A DNA stretch of 64,000 bases from CAVVSD01 sp963757125 (lineage in GTDB: Bacteria; Actinomycetota; Thermoleophilia; Solirubrobacterales; Solirubrobacteraceae), in contig CAVWQP010000004.1 in assembly GCA_963757125.1 (NCBI GenBank), forward strand, positions 992,001 through 1,056,000, read 5' to 3'. The notes beneath the pieces are model-generated. The model was not told where the DNA came from and searched no databases. It worked only from the letters and a program-made list of their open reading frames with translations. How positions within the stretch are numbered: the stretch's first letter is position 1; each line of letters opens with the position of its first letter. The translations under genes were made by a program, and so were the position numbers. This document shows positions 8,558 through 16,971 of this stretch, piece after piece.

Positions 8558-8977
8558 TCACCGAACCTGCGTGATCTGCGAGGTGGTGATGCCGTCGTTG
8601 CCGCCGACCGTGAGGTTCGGCGCGCCGTTGACCATCGAGACCTGGTCGACCGTGCCGGTCTGCTTGTTGCCGTCGGTGTCGAGGTAGGTGACGGTGCGGC
8701 CGAGCAGGTTGACGGCCTGGGACATCTGGCTGGCGGTCGCGCTCTTCGTGCTCTCCGTCGCCATGTTGGTGATCTGCTCGAGCGTGGAGAACTGCGTCAT
8801 CTGCGCGATCATCTCCTTGTCGTCCGTCGGCTCCATGGGGTTCTGGTTCGACATCTGGGCGACCAGGAGCTTCATGAAGGTGTCCTTGCCCATGCCGTTG
8901 GCGGACTGGGTGGACGAGCTGGAGGCCATCGTCGGCGTGGAGTAGCCGAAGACGTTGTTCACGGGGCTGCTTGCCAT
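8558..8977 (-). CDS. flgD: FlgD hook-capping protein (short form)
   Basis: 139 residues. The N-terminal FlgD domain is clear: DTFMKLLVAQMSNQNPMEPTDDKEMIAQMTQFSTLEQ-type core at residues ~31-70. A short beta-rich tail follows (GRTVTYLDTDGNKQTGTVDQV). FlgD caps the growing hook so FlgE subunits can assemble. The Fn3/TUDOR cap domains found in long FlgD are largely missing, as in other Gram-positive forms. It lies 10 bp after fliK. Confidence 0.88.
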   Translation of the reverse strand: MASSPVNNVFGYSTPTMASSSSTQSANGMGKDTFMKLLVAQMSNQNPMEPTDDKEMIAQMTQFSTLEQITNMATESTKSATASQMSQAVNLLGRTVTYLDTDGNKQTGTVDQVSMVNGAPNLTVGGNDGITTSQITQVR

Positions 8978-8987
8978 CTGGGTTCTC

Positions 8988-10163
8988 CTAGGCGTGGACG
9001 TCCACGAGCGCGCCCGCCGGGAGGCGGACCGCGGGGGCGGCCGTCAGGTCGTCGTCGGTGGAGTCGGTGGGATCGTTCGTGCCGCCCGCGGCCGAGCGGC
9101 CGGCGGCGGCGGCTGCACGCTGGGCGGCGTCCTCGCGGCGATCGGCGGCGGCGCCGCCGCCCGCGTCGGCCGAGACGCTGACCTCGAGGCTGATGAGCGT
9201 GACGCCCCGGTCCTCGAGGCTGCGCTTCAGGTCGGCCGCTGCGCGGTCGAGCGCCGCGGCAGCCTCGGGCCGCTCGGCCGTGATCGAGGCGGTCATGCCC
9301 TCGCTCGTGGCCTTCATGCGGATCATGAGCCCGCCGAGCTCGGCCGGGCGCAGCTGGATGCGCGCGTGTGCGGCGCCGCGGGAGGCGGCGAGCTGCACCG
9401 TCGCGCGCAGCTGCTCGACGGCGTAGGCCGTGGAGCTGTTCGGCGTGGCCTGGGCGGGCGTGGCCGGGGCGGCCGGGGTCGCGGGCGTGGTCGAGGCGGC
9501 GGGCACGGGCGTGCTCGCCGGCGACGGGGCCTGCGGAGCCTGGGACGGCTGGGCGGCGTCCTGCGCGGGGGCCTTCACGCCGGCGTCGGCCTGCGCGCTC
9601 GGGGCCGGGGCGGCGGGCGCAGGGGCGTCGGGGACGGGCGCGACGTCGGTCGTGTCGGGCGCCGCCGGGAGGTCGGGCAGGTCCGGGCGCTCCGGGTGCT
9701 CGGGCGCGACGGCGGGCGTGCCCTCCGGCGCCGGCGTCGGCGTCGGGGTGGCGGCGACAGGCGTGGCGGTGGGGTCGGCAGCCGGTGCGACCGGGGTCGC
9801 GGGGTCGGCGGGGGTCGCGGTCGCGGCCGGCGCGCCGGGGAGCGTCGGGGCGGCCTGGGCGAGGACGGGGGCGGTCGGCGCGGCCTGGGCCGGCGCAGCG
9901 TCGGGCGCGGCGGGGGCGCCGTCCGGCGCGGGGGCCGGCGCGGGCGCGGCCTGCGGGGCCGGGCCGGCCCCGGTGACCGCATCGTCGGCCGGGGCGTCGC
10001 CCTTGGGCTTGGCCTGCGGCTGCGGCTGCGGCTGCACGGGCAGCGGCAGGGTGCCGAGCGCGAGGAGCGCGGCGAAGTCGGTGCCGGGCGCGGCGGGCGT
10101 CTGGGTCTCGCGCTCCGCGGCGGGCCGCGACGGGGTGGGGGCTGTGACCTTGGTGACCTGCAT
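8988..10163 (-). CDS. fliK: FliK hook-length control protein
   Basis: 391 residues. Residues ~30-260 are an extended Ala/Pro-rich stretch with poor complexity, the ruler part of FliK. The globular C-terminal domain follows (about residues 265-360: LRPAELGGLMIRMKATSEGM, then SLEVSVSAD), which signals the export gate to switch from hook to filament substrates. The ATG at 10163 overlaps the upstream transglycosylase stop by one base. Position between fliJ/transglycosylase and flgD fits standard flagellar order. Confidence 0.86.
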   Translation of the reverse strand: MQVTKVTAPTPSRPAAERETQTPAAPGTDFAALLALGTLPLPVQPQPQPQAKPKGDAPADDAVTGAGPAPQAAPAPAPAPDGAPAAPDAAPAQAAPTAPVLAQAAPTLPGAPAATATPADPATPVAPAADPTATPVAATPTPTPAPEGTPAVAPEHPERPDLPDLPAAPDTTDVAPVPDAPAPAAPAPSAQADAGVKAPAQDAAQPSQAPQAPSPASTPVPAASTTPATPAAPATPAQATPNSSTAYAVEQLRATVQLAASRGAAHARIQLRPAELGGLMIRMKATSEGMTASITAERPEAAAALDRAAADLKRSLEDRGVTLISLEVSVSADAGGGAAADRREDAAQRAAAAAGRSAAGGTNDPTDSTDDDLTAAPAVRLPAGALVDVHA

Positions 10164-10888
10164 CAGGTGGTCGTGTAGTTCATGCCGGTGGAGGCCGTGG
10201 CGGCCGGGACGGTCGGGGTCTGGACGCCGAGGGCGGCCGTCACGAGCGGCGAGGCGCTGAGCCCCGCCGAGGCGGCGGTGGTCGCCGTCGCGGTCGTCGC
10301 GGCCGTGCCCACCTGCTGGCGGTACTCGTTCGCGTACGCCGTGACGTTCTTGACGTAGTTCTGCGTCTCCGCGTAGGGCGGCACGCCGTTGTACTTCTGC
10401 ACGGCGCCGGGGCCGGCGTTGTAGGCAGCGAGCGCCTTGGAGACGTCGCCGCCGAAGCGGTCGAGCTGCTGCTTGAGGTACTTCGCGCCGCCCTCGATGC
10501 TCTGGGCCGGGTCGCTCGGGTTCGTGACGCCGAGGCCGGCGGCGGTGGCGGGCATGAGCTGCGTGAGGCCCATCGCGCCGGCGGGCGACTTGGCGTCCGC
10601 GTTGAAGTTCGACTCCTGGCGGATGAGCCCGCGGAGCAGCGCGGGGTCGACGCCGTTGCGCGCGGCCGCGGCATCGATCTCGGCCGCGAACGGCGTCGCG
10701 GCGCCGGTCGTGGCGGTCGTGCCGGTCGTGGCCGTCGGCGCGGTCGCGCTCGTGGCGGCCTGCAGCGACGAGGCGAAGGCGGTGGGCGACGAGGAGGACG
10801 ACGGCGTCGCCTGCGCCCCGACGGGCGCCAGCGAGGCCATCATGGCCTGGATCTGCTCGATCCGGTCGAAGGCGACGGCGGCGCTCAC
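10163..10888 (-). CDS. Lytic transglycosylase (SLT domain) of the flagellar operon
   Basis: 241 residues, GTG start. Residues ~66-190 form an SLT goose-lysozyme-like domain with catalytic E92 in LIRQESNFNADAKS, then GAMGLTQLMPATA and AYNAGPGAV, the standard motifs. It should cut peptidoglycan glycan strands to let the rod or hook pass the wall. Low-complexity Ser/Thr/Ala segments flank the domain and there is no obvious signal peptide, so export through the flagellar apparatus is possible. It probably replaces the muramidase domain missing from the short FlgJ at 27240. Confidence 0.87.
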   Translation of the reverse strand: MSAAVAFDRIEQIQAMMASLAPVGAQATPSSSSSPTAFASSLQAATSATAPTATTGTTATTGAATPFAAEIDAAAARNGVDPALLRGLIRQESNFNADAKSPAGAMGLTQLMPATAAGLGVTNPSDPAQSIEGGAKYLKQQLDRFGGDVSKALAAYNAGPGAVQKYNGVPPYAETQNYVKNVTAYANEYRQQVGTAATTATATTAASAGLSASPLVTAALGVQTPTVPAATASTGMNYTTT

Positions 10889-11334
10889 ATCCCCTCCCGG
10901 CGGCGGTGGATCGCGAGGGCCATCTCGTCGAGCGTGGCGGCGGCGCGGTGGGCGTCGGCGGCCTGGTGCTCGGCGCGGTGGCGCTGCTTGAGGCGCTCGA
11001 GGACCTCACGGCGCTGCTGGGCTGCGGCGAGGGCCTGGCGGCGGGACTCGATCTCGGCGTCGCGGCGGGTGACCTCGAGCTCGGCGCTGCGGCGATCGGT
11101 CTCGACGCGCTCGAGCCAGAGCTGCTGGGCGACGATCGTCTGCCCGTCGAGCGGTGCGCCGGCGCGACGGGCGTCCCGCGCCTGGCGGACCAGGTCGGAT
11201 GCGGCCCGGAGCGCGGCAGCGTCGCGCTCACGGCGCGTCAGGCTCGCCGCGAACTCCTCGCGGGCACGGTCCTCGTCGTGTTCGCGAAGCTCGCGCACAC
11301 GCTCGAGCCCGAAGCGGAACGGGGTCTCATCCAC
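10885..11334 (-). CDS. fliJ: FliJ flagellar export chaperone
   Basis: 149 residues, almost entirely charged coiled coil (FRFGLERVRELREHDEDRAREEF through QALAAAQQRREVLERLKQRH). FliJ is the central stalk of the FliH-FliI ATPase complex and escorts substrates. The GTG start at 11334 gives the usual FliJ length (~147). A sigma-28-like -10 element ends just upstream, implying an mRNA that begins at or within a few bases of this codon. Its stop overlaps the transglycosylase GTG. Confidence 0.85.
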   Translation of the reverse strand: MDETPFRFGLERVRELREHDEDRAREEFAASLTRRERDAAALRAASDLVRQARDARRAGAPLDGQTIVAQQLWLERVETDRRSAELEVTRRDAEIESRRQALAAAQQRREVLERLKQRHRAEHQAADAHRAAATLDEMALAIHRRREGM

Positions 11335-11340
11335 GTTCCG

Positions 11341-11370
11341 GGTAGTCGGACGGTGCGGCCGAGACCTGAG
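11341..11370 (-). promoter_or_regulatory. FliA (sigma-28)-like promoter for fliJ operon
   Basis: CTCAGG-N15-CCGACTACC on the minus strand, one mismatch from the window consensus CTCAAG-N15-CCGA. The -10 CCGACTACC is identical to that of flaG. The first C is 15 bases before the fliJ GTG, so the transcript should be leaderless or nearly so. Confidence 0.55.
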
Positions 11371-11411
11371 CGGCGCCTGGACGCCCGTCCGACCTGGCAT
11401 CCTCGCGCGGC

Positions 11412-11597
11412 ATGCGGGATCGCCGCCAGATCATCGAGTTCGCCGCGATCGTCATCTTCATGACGGTCCTCGGCGCCGTGGGACGCTCCGCGCTGCCGGG
11501 GGTGAACCAGCTCATCCGGTTCGTGCTGATCGTGCTGGTGACGGTCGCGGTCTGGCTGGCGGTGCGCGCCGTGCTGCGGCGCTTCGAGCAGCCTTAG
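11412..11597 (+). CDS. Small two-helix membrane protein, unknown
   Basis: 61 residues on the strand opposite the flagellar genes, filling the 267-bp gap between fliI and fliJ. The sequence has two hydrophobic segments (about residues 9-23 and 33-53) ending in RRFEQP. I do not recognise a family. It is uninterrupted, hydrophobic and lies in an otherwise empty interval, which favours a real gene, but no strong ribosome-binding site precedes the ATG. It could be a chance frame in GC-rich DNA. Confidence 0.4.
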   Translation: MRDRRQIIEFAAIVIFMTVLGAVGRSALPGVNQLIRFVLIVLVTVAVWLAVRAVLRRFEQP

Positions 11598-11601
11598 GGG
11601 C

Positions 11602-13062
11602 CTAGACCGACAGGTGCAGCGGCGGGATCGCGCTCGGCGATGCCGCGGCGCCCGGGGCGGGCGCGTAGCCGGGGATCGACTCCGCCGGCAGCGGTGGCAC
11701 GGTCGGCGGCGGTGCCGCCGCCGCGAGCTGCAGGAGCCCGGTGTCCGCCGTGTTCGCGTTCGATCCGTCCGTGGCGTGCTGGCGCAGGAAGCCGTCGATC
11801 GGGTCGCGCAGCGCGATGGCCTGATCGGTCAGCGGGTCCGAGCCGTGCTCGTACGCCCCGATGGCGATGAGGTCCTTCTTGTCCTTGTACGCCGCCATGA
11901 GCGATCGCACGCGCTGCCCCGCGGTCTGGATCTCCGGGGTCAGCACCTCGGACGTCAGGCGCGAGACGGACTGCAGCACGTCGATGGCCGGGTAGTGGCC
12001 GGCGTGCGCGAGCTCGCGCGTCAGGACGATGTGGCCGTCGAGGATCGAGCGGACGGCATCGGCGATCGGCTCGTTCATGTCGTCGCCGTCGACGAGCACG
12101 GTGTAGAGGCCGGTGATCGAGCCGGTCGAGCTCGTGCCGGAGCGCTCGAGGAGCTTGGGCAGCAGGGCGAAGACGCTCGGCGTGTAGCCGCGGGTGGCCG
12201 GCGGCTCGCCGATCGCCAGGCCGACCTCGCGCTGCGCCATGGCGAAGCGCGTGACCGAGTCCATCATGAGCATGACGTCGGCGCCCGCGTCGCGGAAGCT
12301 CTCGGCGATCGTCGTCGCCGTGAGCGCCGCCTTGATGCGCACGAGGGCGGGCTGGTCGGACGTCGCGACGATCACGACGGACCGCTCGATGGCGTCGCCG
12401 AGATCGCGCTCGATGAACTCGCGGACCTCGCGGCCTCGCTCGCCGACGAGGCAGATGACGTTCACGTCCGCCGACGTCGAGCGGGCGATCATGCCCATGA
12501 GCGACGACTTGCCGACGCCGGAGCCGGCGAAGATGCCGAGGCGCTGGCCCTGGCCGCACGGCACGAGCGAGTCGAGCGCGCGGACGCCGAGCGAGATGCG
12601 GTCGTGGATGCGCGGCCGCGTGAGCGGATCCGGCGGAGACGCGTTGGCCGGGCGGCGCGGCGTCGTGTCGGCGATCTCGCCGCGGCCGTCGATCGGGCGG
12701 CCGAGGCCGTCGAGCACGCGGCCGAGCAGGTCGATGCCGACGGGCACGTCGAGGTGACGCCCCATGGCGGTGACCGGGTTGCCGGGGCCGATTCCGGCCA
12801 TCTCGCCGAGCGGCATGAGCAGCGTGCGGCGGGCGCGGAAGCCCACGACCTCGGCGGGCACGGGCGGGCGCCCGCGTCCGGTGCCGATCTCGCACACCTC
12901 GCCGACCTCGACCTCCAGACCCGAGGCCTCGACGATGAGCCCGATCAGGTCCGAGACGCGGCCGTGGCGGCGATGCAGGTCGGCGCGGCCGATGGCGCCG
13001 GACAGGTCTCCGAGACGCTCGAGGCGCTCCTCGGCGATCGCCCCCTCGGGGCGCCGCTTCAG
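11602..13062 (-). CDS. fliI: FliI flagellar export ATPase
   Basis: About 486 residues. Walker A is GSGVGKSS (near residue 182), with Walker B VMLMMDSVTRFA and the F1-beta-like segment GEPPATRGYTPSVFALLPKL. The full N-terminal beta-barrel (GRVSDLIGLIVEASGLEVEV) requires starting before 12897. The only in-frame initiator at the fliH junction is CTG at 13062, where CTGA overlaps the fliH stop exactly as ATGA/GTGA do at other junctions. A GTG at 12897 would cut the barrel. The Ala/Pro-rich C-terminal tail (~50 residues) is longer than usual. Confidence 0.9.
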   Translation of the reverse strand: MKRRPEGAIAEERLERLGDLSGAIGRADLHRRHGRVSDLIGLIVEASGLEVEVGEVCEIGTGRGRPPVPAEVVGFRARRTLLMPLGEMAGIGPGNPVTAMGRHLDVPVGIDLLGRVLDGLGRPIDGRGEIADTTPRRPANASPPDPLTRPRIHDRISLGVRALDSLVPCGQGQRLGIFAGSGVGKSSLMGMIARSTSADVNVICLVGERGREVREFIERDLGDAIERSVVIVATSDQPALVRIKAALTATTIAESFRDAGADVMLMMDSVTRFAMAQREVGLAIGEPPATRGYTPSVFALLPKLLERSGTSSTGSITGLYTVLVDGDDMNEPIADAVRSILDGHIVLTRELAHAGHYPAIDVLQSVSRLTSEVLTPEIQTAGQRVRSLMAAYKDKKDLIAIGAYEHGSDPLTDQAIALRDPIDGFLRQHATDGSNANTADTGLLQLAAAAPPPTVPPLPAESIPGYAPAPGAAASPSAIPPLHLSV

Positions 13063-13685
13063 ACATTCTGGCCGAGCTCAGTGACGATGACGTCGCGGGC
13101 CCGGGAGAGCTTCGTCTCCAGCGAGGCGTCGACCTCGCCCTCCGCGGTGCGCACGACGGCGCCCCCGCGGCTGACGCGGCGCTCGGCCTGCACGTCGCAG
13201 CTCTCGATGCCGCCGAGGCTGGACATGAGCTGCGTCGTCGCGGCGCGCACGGTGTCCATGTCCTCGGGGTTGACGAGGATCGTCACGCGGTCGCGCTCCG
13301 TGAGCCGGCGCAGCGCGCCGCGCACGGTGTCGACGACGCGGTCCGGGTCGACCTCGATGGCCGCGCCCATCGCCTGCTCGGCGATGCGCAGACCCAGGAC
13401 CACGGCCCCGCGCTCGACCCCATCGGCGACCTCGGCGCGCAGCTCGGCGACCGAGCTCAGCGCGGCCCCGAGTGCCTCGGCGCCGCTGGCGAGCTCGGCC
13501 TGGGCGGCCTGCAGCCCGGCGTGGAAGCCCTCCTCACGCGCCTGCGCGCGGATCGCCTCGGCCTCGGCGTGCGCCTGGGCGACGATGTCCTCGGGCGACG
13601 GACCTGCCGGCGCACCGGCCACCGGGTACGGGTCGACCGGAACCGCCGTCGGCTCCAGCACGGGAAGTTCGAACAGTCCGCTCAC
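13059..13685 (-). CDS. fliH: FliH export ATPase regulator
   Basis: 208 residues, GTG start overlapping the fliG stop. A Pro-rich N-terminus is followed by an Ala/Glu-rich coiled coil (EDIVAQAHAEAEAIRAQARE) and a C-terminal domain related to the ATP-synthase b/delta subunits (VDTVRGALRRLTERDRVTIL, VSRGGAVVRTAEGEVDASLE). FliH dimerises, binds FliI and docks it to the C-ring. The pattern GG-x-V-V-x-T-x-x-G-x-V-D-A-S is typical of FliH C-termini. Confidence 0.88.
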   Translation of the reverse strand: MSGLFELPVLEPTAVPVDPYPVAGAPAGPSPEDIVAQAHAEAEAIRAQAREEGFHAGLQAAQAELASGAEALGAALSSVAELRAEVADGVERGAVVLGLRIAEQAMGAAIEVDPDRVVDTVRGALRRLTERDRVTILVNPEDMDTVRAATTQLMSSLGGIESCDVQAERRVSRGGAVVRTAEGEVDASLETKLSRARDVIVTELGQNV

Positions 13686-14725
13686 AGAAGCTCATCCTCG
13701 GAGTCGCCGCCACCGCCGCGCAGGATGATGGTCCCATCCTCCTCGAGGCGTCGCACCACCGCGACGACCTTGCCCTGGGCCTCCTCCACGACGGCGCGCC
13801 GCTGCGGCGGGGAGACCTCCATGTCCTCGCGGAGCATCTCCGCGCCGCGCTGGGACAGGTTGCGCAGGATCTTGTCCGTGAGGTCCTCGCCGACGCCGCG
13901 GAGGGCGAGGACGAGGTCCTTCTGGTCGACCTCGCGCAGGATCAGCTGGATCTCGCGGTCCTCGAGCTCGGCCATGTCCTCGAAGGTGAACATCCGCATG
14001 CGGACCTCGTCGGCCAGCGCGGGGTCGAGCGTCGCGAGGCCCTCGATGACCGTGCGCTCCGCGGAGCGACCGGCGCTGTTGAGGATCTCCGCGAGGCTGT
14101 CGATGCCGCCCGGCGACGCGAACTCCTGCGTCGAGATCGCCGACAGCTTCTGGCGAAGCCCGGCGTCGACGTCGGCGATGACCTCCGGGTTCGTCTCGCC
14201 CATCTGCGCGATGCGCGAGGCGACCTCGGTCTGCAGCTCGCTGGGCAGCTCCGCCAGCACGCGGCCGCTGAGGCCGGCGTACAGCGAGGACAGCACGAGG
14301 GCGATGGTCTGCGGGGCCTCGTCGGCCAGGAAGGTGCGGATCTGCTCCGGCGGGGTGCGGCGCAGGAACTCGAACGGGCGGAACTCGCCGCTGGTCGCCA
14401 GGCCGCCGAGGATCTCCTCGGCACGGTCCGGGCCGACCAGGTGCACGAGCACCTCGCGGGCGTAGTCGATGCCGCCGGACATGAGGCCGGCCTTCGAGTC
14501 GACGCCGTCGGCGAGCTCGTCGAGCACGCCCTCCGTCGTCGCCCTGTCGACGCCCCAGAGCTCGGCCATCTCGACCGACAGGACCTCGACCTCGGCCGGC
14601 GGCATGTGGCTGAGGATCTCCGCCGCGCGCTCCGGCCCGAGGGCGACGAGGGCGACGGCAGCCTTGTGACGACCGTGCATCGCCGCGAGGGCGGCGGACG
14701 GCCGGCGCTCCAGCTCGGTCCCCAT
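13682..14725 (-). CDS. fliG: FliG motor switch protein
   Basis: 347 residues. FliG joins FliF to the C-ring and carries the torque-generating charges. The N-terminal domain (HKAAVALVALGPERAAEILSHM), middle domain with EFRPFEFLRRTPPEQIRTFL (the EHPQ-like region) and C-terminal domain (MFTFEDMAELEDREIQLILREV) are all in order. The last domain ends with a short Gly/Asp tail. Start lies two bases after fliF and the stop overlaps fliH by four. Confidence 0.94.
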   Translation of the reverse strand: MGTELERRPSAALAAMHGRHKAAVALVALGPERAAEILSHMPPAEVEVLSVEMAELWGVDRATTEGVLDELADGVDSKAGLMSGGIDYAREVLVHLVGPDRAEEILGGLATSGEFRPFEFLRRTPPEQIRTFLADEAPQTIALVLSSLYAGLSGRVLAELPSELQTEVASRIAQMGETNPEVIADVDAGLRQKLSAISTQEFASPGGIDSLAEILNSAGRSAERTVIEGLATLDPALADEVRMRMFTFEDMAELEDREIQLILREVDQKDLVLALRGVGEDLTDKILRNLSQRGAEMLREDMEVSPPQRRAVVEEAQGKVVAVVRRLEEDGTIILRGGGGDSEDELL

Positions 14726-14727
14726 GG

Positions 14728-16236
14728 CTAGTCCTCGGCCATCCAGGTGCGGAGCTGCTGCGCGACCAGCGCCGGGTCCTGGCTGCCGAGACGGTCGGCC
14801 GGACGCTGCGAGGCGCCGGCGGCGAGCGCCGCCTGGCTGCCGTCACCGAGCTCGGCGACCGAGCGCGGCGAGGAGATCTCCGACAGCCAGGTCGGCTCGC
14901 CGAGCGAGGAGGACTCGCGCTTGCGGATGGCCCGGGTGACGAAGAAGAGGAAGAGCAGGACGCCGAGGCCCAGGGCGACGTACTTGGCGTAGTTCGCCGC
15001 GCCGGCCGGGATCGGGCCTGCCTTCGCGACCGGGGTCGCGGCGGGCTTGGCGAACGCGACCGCCTGCACGCTGAGCGTGTCGCCGCGCGCCGCCTGGATG
15101 CCCGCGGCGCTCGACAGCGCGTTGCGGATGGCCGGCAGGTTCGGCTTGGAGGCCGAGTCGACGAGGACGGCGACGTCCATGCGGTTGACGGTGCCCGCGG
15201 CGAGGGTCCGGCGCTCGACGACCTTGTTGACGCCGTAGTCCGTCGACGTGTCGTTCTTGCGGTAGTTGGAGCCGTTGGCGGTGCCCGCGCCGTTCGTGCC
15301 GGTGCCCTGGGCGACGTTGCCCGTGACGCCGGCCTGGCCGCCGGCCGCAGCGCCGGCCGCGGCGCCCGTGAGCGTCTCGGTCGACTTCGTCTGCTTCAGG
15401 GGCGTGCCGGTCTTGGCGTAGGTGAGCTTCTCCTGCGTGGTCTTGTCGACGTCGAGGTCGGGGCGCACGGTGACCTGCGCCTTGCCCTCGCCGACGGTCT
15501 TGTCGAGCATCGCGGTGAGCTGCGCCTGCATCCCGGCGGCGTAGCGCGCCTCGGCCTGCGTCTTGGTCATCGACGCGCCCGTGTCGCTGCCGTCGCCCTG
15601 GGGCCACAGCAGGTTGCCGGAGCTGTCGGTGATCGTGACCTCGTCCTTCTTGAGGCCCTCGACCGCGCCGGCGACGAGGCTGGCGATGCCGCGCACCTGC
15701 GCGGGCTCGATGTTCTCGCTGCCGCTGCCGAGCAGGACGGAGGCCGTCGCGGGCTTCGCCTCGTCGGCGAAGAGCTGGTCGCCGGGCAGCGAGAGCTGCA
15801 CGCGGGCGCCGCCGGAGCCGGCCACGCCGTCGATCGTCTTGGCGATCTCGCCCTCGAGCGCGCGCTGGTAGGTGACCTTCTGCTGGAAGTCGCTGGTGCC
15901 GAGCTTCTGCTTGGCCATCAGGTCCTCGAAGCCGGGCTGCGTGGCGGAGCTCGTGTCGACGCCCGCGCTGGCGAGGGCGACGCGCGCCTGCGCGGTCGTG
16001 CCCTTCTGCACGGCGATGGCGGTGCCGTTGTTCTGCAGCTCGTAGGCGATGCCCGCGCCGTCCAGGGCCGTGGTGACCTTGGCCGTGTCGGCGGGCTGCA
16101 CGCCGCTCATGAGGGTCTCGTAGCTCGGCTTCGTCGCGAGCTGGAGGAGGAAGAAGGCCACCAGCACGACCCCGAGGGCGGAGCCCGCCAGGGTGAGCTT
16201 GCCCTTCATGGGCATGGCCTTGAGCGACTCGAGCAT
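14728..16236 (-). CDS. fliF: FliF MS-ring protein
   Basis: 502 residues with transmembrane helices near residues 16-35 and 421-442 bounding the periplasmic/extracytoplasmic ring-building domains (ADTAKVTTALDGAGIAYEL; ARVALASAG; FQQKVTYQRALEGEIAKTI). The C-terminal cytoplasmic tail (about 60 residues) would bind FliG. A Gly/Ala/Thr-rich insertion (around residues 285-320) is typical of the variable beta-collar. FliF founds the basal body. It lies 7 bp after fliE. Confidence 0.94.
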   Translation of the reverse strand: MLESLKAMPMKGKLTLAGSALGVVLVAFFLLQLATKPSYETLMSGVQPADTAKVTTALDGAGIAYELQNNGTAIAVQKGTTAQARVALASAGVDTSSATQPGFEDLMAKQKLGTSDFQQKVTYQRALEGEIAKTIDGVAGSGGARVQLSLPGDQLFADEAKPATASVLLGSGSENIEPAQVRGIASLVAGAVEGLKKDEVTITDSSGNLLWPQGDGSDTGASMTKTQAEARYAAGMQAQLTAMLDKTVGEGKAQVTVRPDLDVDKTTQEKLTYAKTGTPLKQTKSTETLTGAAAGAAAGGQAGVTGNVAQGTGTNGAGTANGSNYRKNDTSTDYGVNKVVERRTLAAGTVNRMDVAVLVDSASKPNLPAIRNALSSAAGIQAARGDTLSVQAVAFAKPAATPVAKAGPIPAGAANYAKYVALGLGVLLFLFFVTRAIRKRESSSLGEPTWLSEISSPRSVAELGDGSQAALAAGASQRPADRLGSQDPALVAQQLRTWMAED

Positions 16237-16243
16237 GGGTTAT

Positions 16244-16552
16244 TCAGACCTGGGTGTGGAGGATGTCGTTGAGGGCTTCGACGCCCTTCGTGCGGAGCTG
16301 GCCGGCCAGCTGCATCGCCAGCTGCGCCCGCTCGACGGCCATGACCACGGCCGTGGGATCGGTGGCCTGGCCGGTCGCGAGCTGCTGCGACGCGTCGGCG
16401 GCGTGGTTCTGGAGATCGGTGAGCTTGGAGATCTGGCCCGTGAGGATGTTCCCGAAGCCGCCGGGGGTCTCGGTGGCGGGGGTGCTCTCCGCGCCACCGA
16501 TGTTCCACTCGGCGCCCTTCGCGACGAAGCTGGGATCGATGATCGGGCTCAT
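16244..16552 (-). CDS. fliE: FliE rod adaptor protein
   Basis: 102 residues. The C-terminal motif DPTAVVMAVERAQLAMQLAGQ is the FliE signature, the helix that joins the MS ring to the rod (family: L-H-x-V-M-x-A-x-E-x-A-x-L). The ATG at 16552 overlaps the flgC stop by four bases. Length and operon position flgB-flgC-fliE are canonical. Confidence 0.92.
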   Translation of the reverse strand: MSPIIDPSFVAKGAEWNIGGAESTPATETPGGFGNILTGQISKLTDLQNHAADASQQLATGQATDPTAVVMAVERAQLAMQLAGQLRTKGVEALNDILHTQV

Positions 16553-16971
16553 CGGAGGATCTCGAGCGTCTTGGAGAACATCTGCTTGGCCGTGTTCATC
16601 GCCGTGACGTTCGCCTCGTAGGCGCGGGACGCGGAGATGAGGTCGGTCATCTCGGAGACCGCGTTGACGTTCGGGAGCCGCACATAGCCCTGCGCGTCGG
16701 CGTCCGGGTGACCCGGGTCGTACACGCGGCGCTGCTCGGCCTGGTCGGTGGTGACCTCGGCGACCTCGACGCCGCGCGGGGAGTCGCCGGACGCGCCGAT
16801 GGCCTTGCCGAGGACGTTGGCGAAGCCGCCGCCCGACTCGCGCAGGACGACGTCCTGGCGCTTGTAGCCGGAGCTCTGGGCGTTCGCGAGGTTCTGGGAG
16901 GTGACGTCCATCCGCGTGCGCTCGGCGATGAGGCCGCTCGCGGAGATGTCGAGTGCGTCGAAGAGTCCCAT
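16549..16971 (-). CDS. flgC: FlgC proximal rod protein
   Basis: 140 residues. The N-terminal rod motif MGLFDALDISASGLIAERT with TSQNLANAQSSGYKRQD, and the C-terminal motif VNAVSEMTDLISASRAYEAN, identify FlgC. It polymerises as part of the proximal rod above FliE. Start overlaps the flgB stop by one base. Confidence 0.93.
   Translation of the reverse strand: MGLFDALDISASGLIAERTRMDVTSQNLANAQSSGYKRQDVVLRESGGGFANVLGKAIGASGDSPRGVEVAEVTTDQAEQRRVYDPGHPDADAQGYVRLPNVNAVSEMTDLISASRAYEANVTAMNTAKQMFSKTLEILR

Noticed and set aside
8955..10178. Gly/Arg-rich frame opposite fliK
   Set aside because: Shadow of the Ala/Pro-rich region of fliK.
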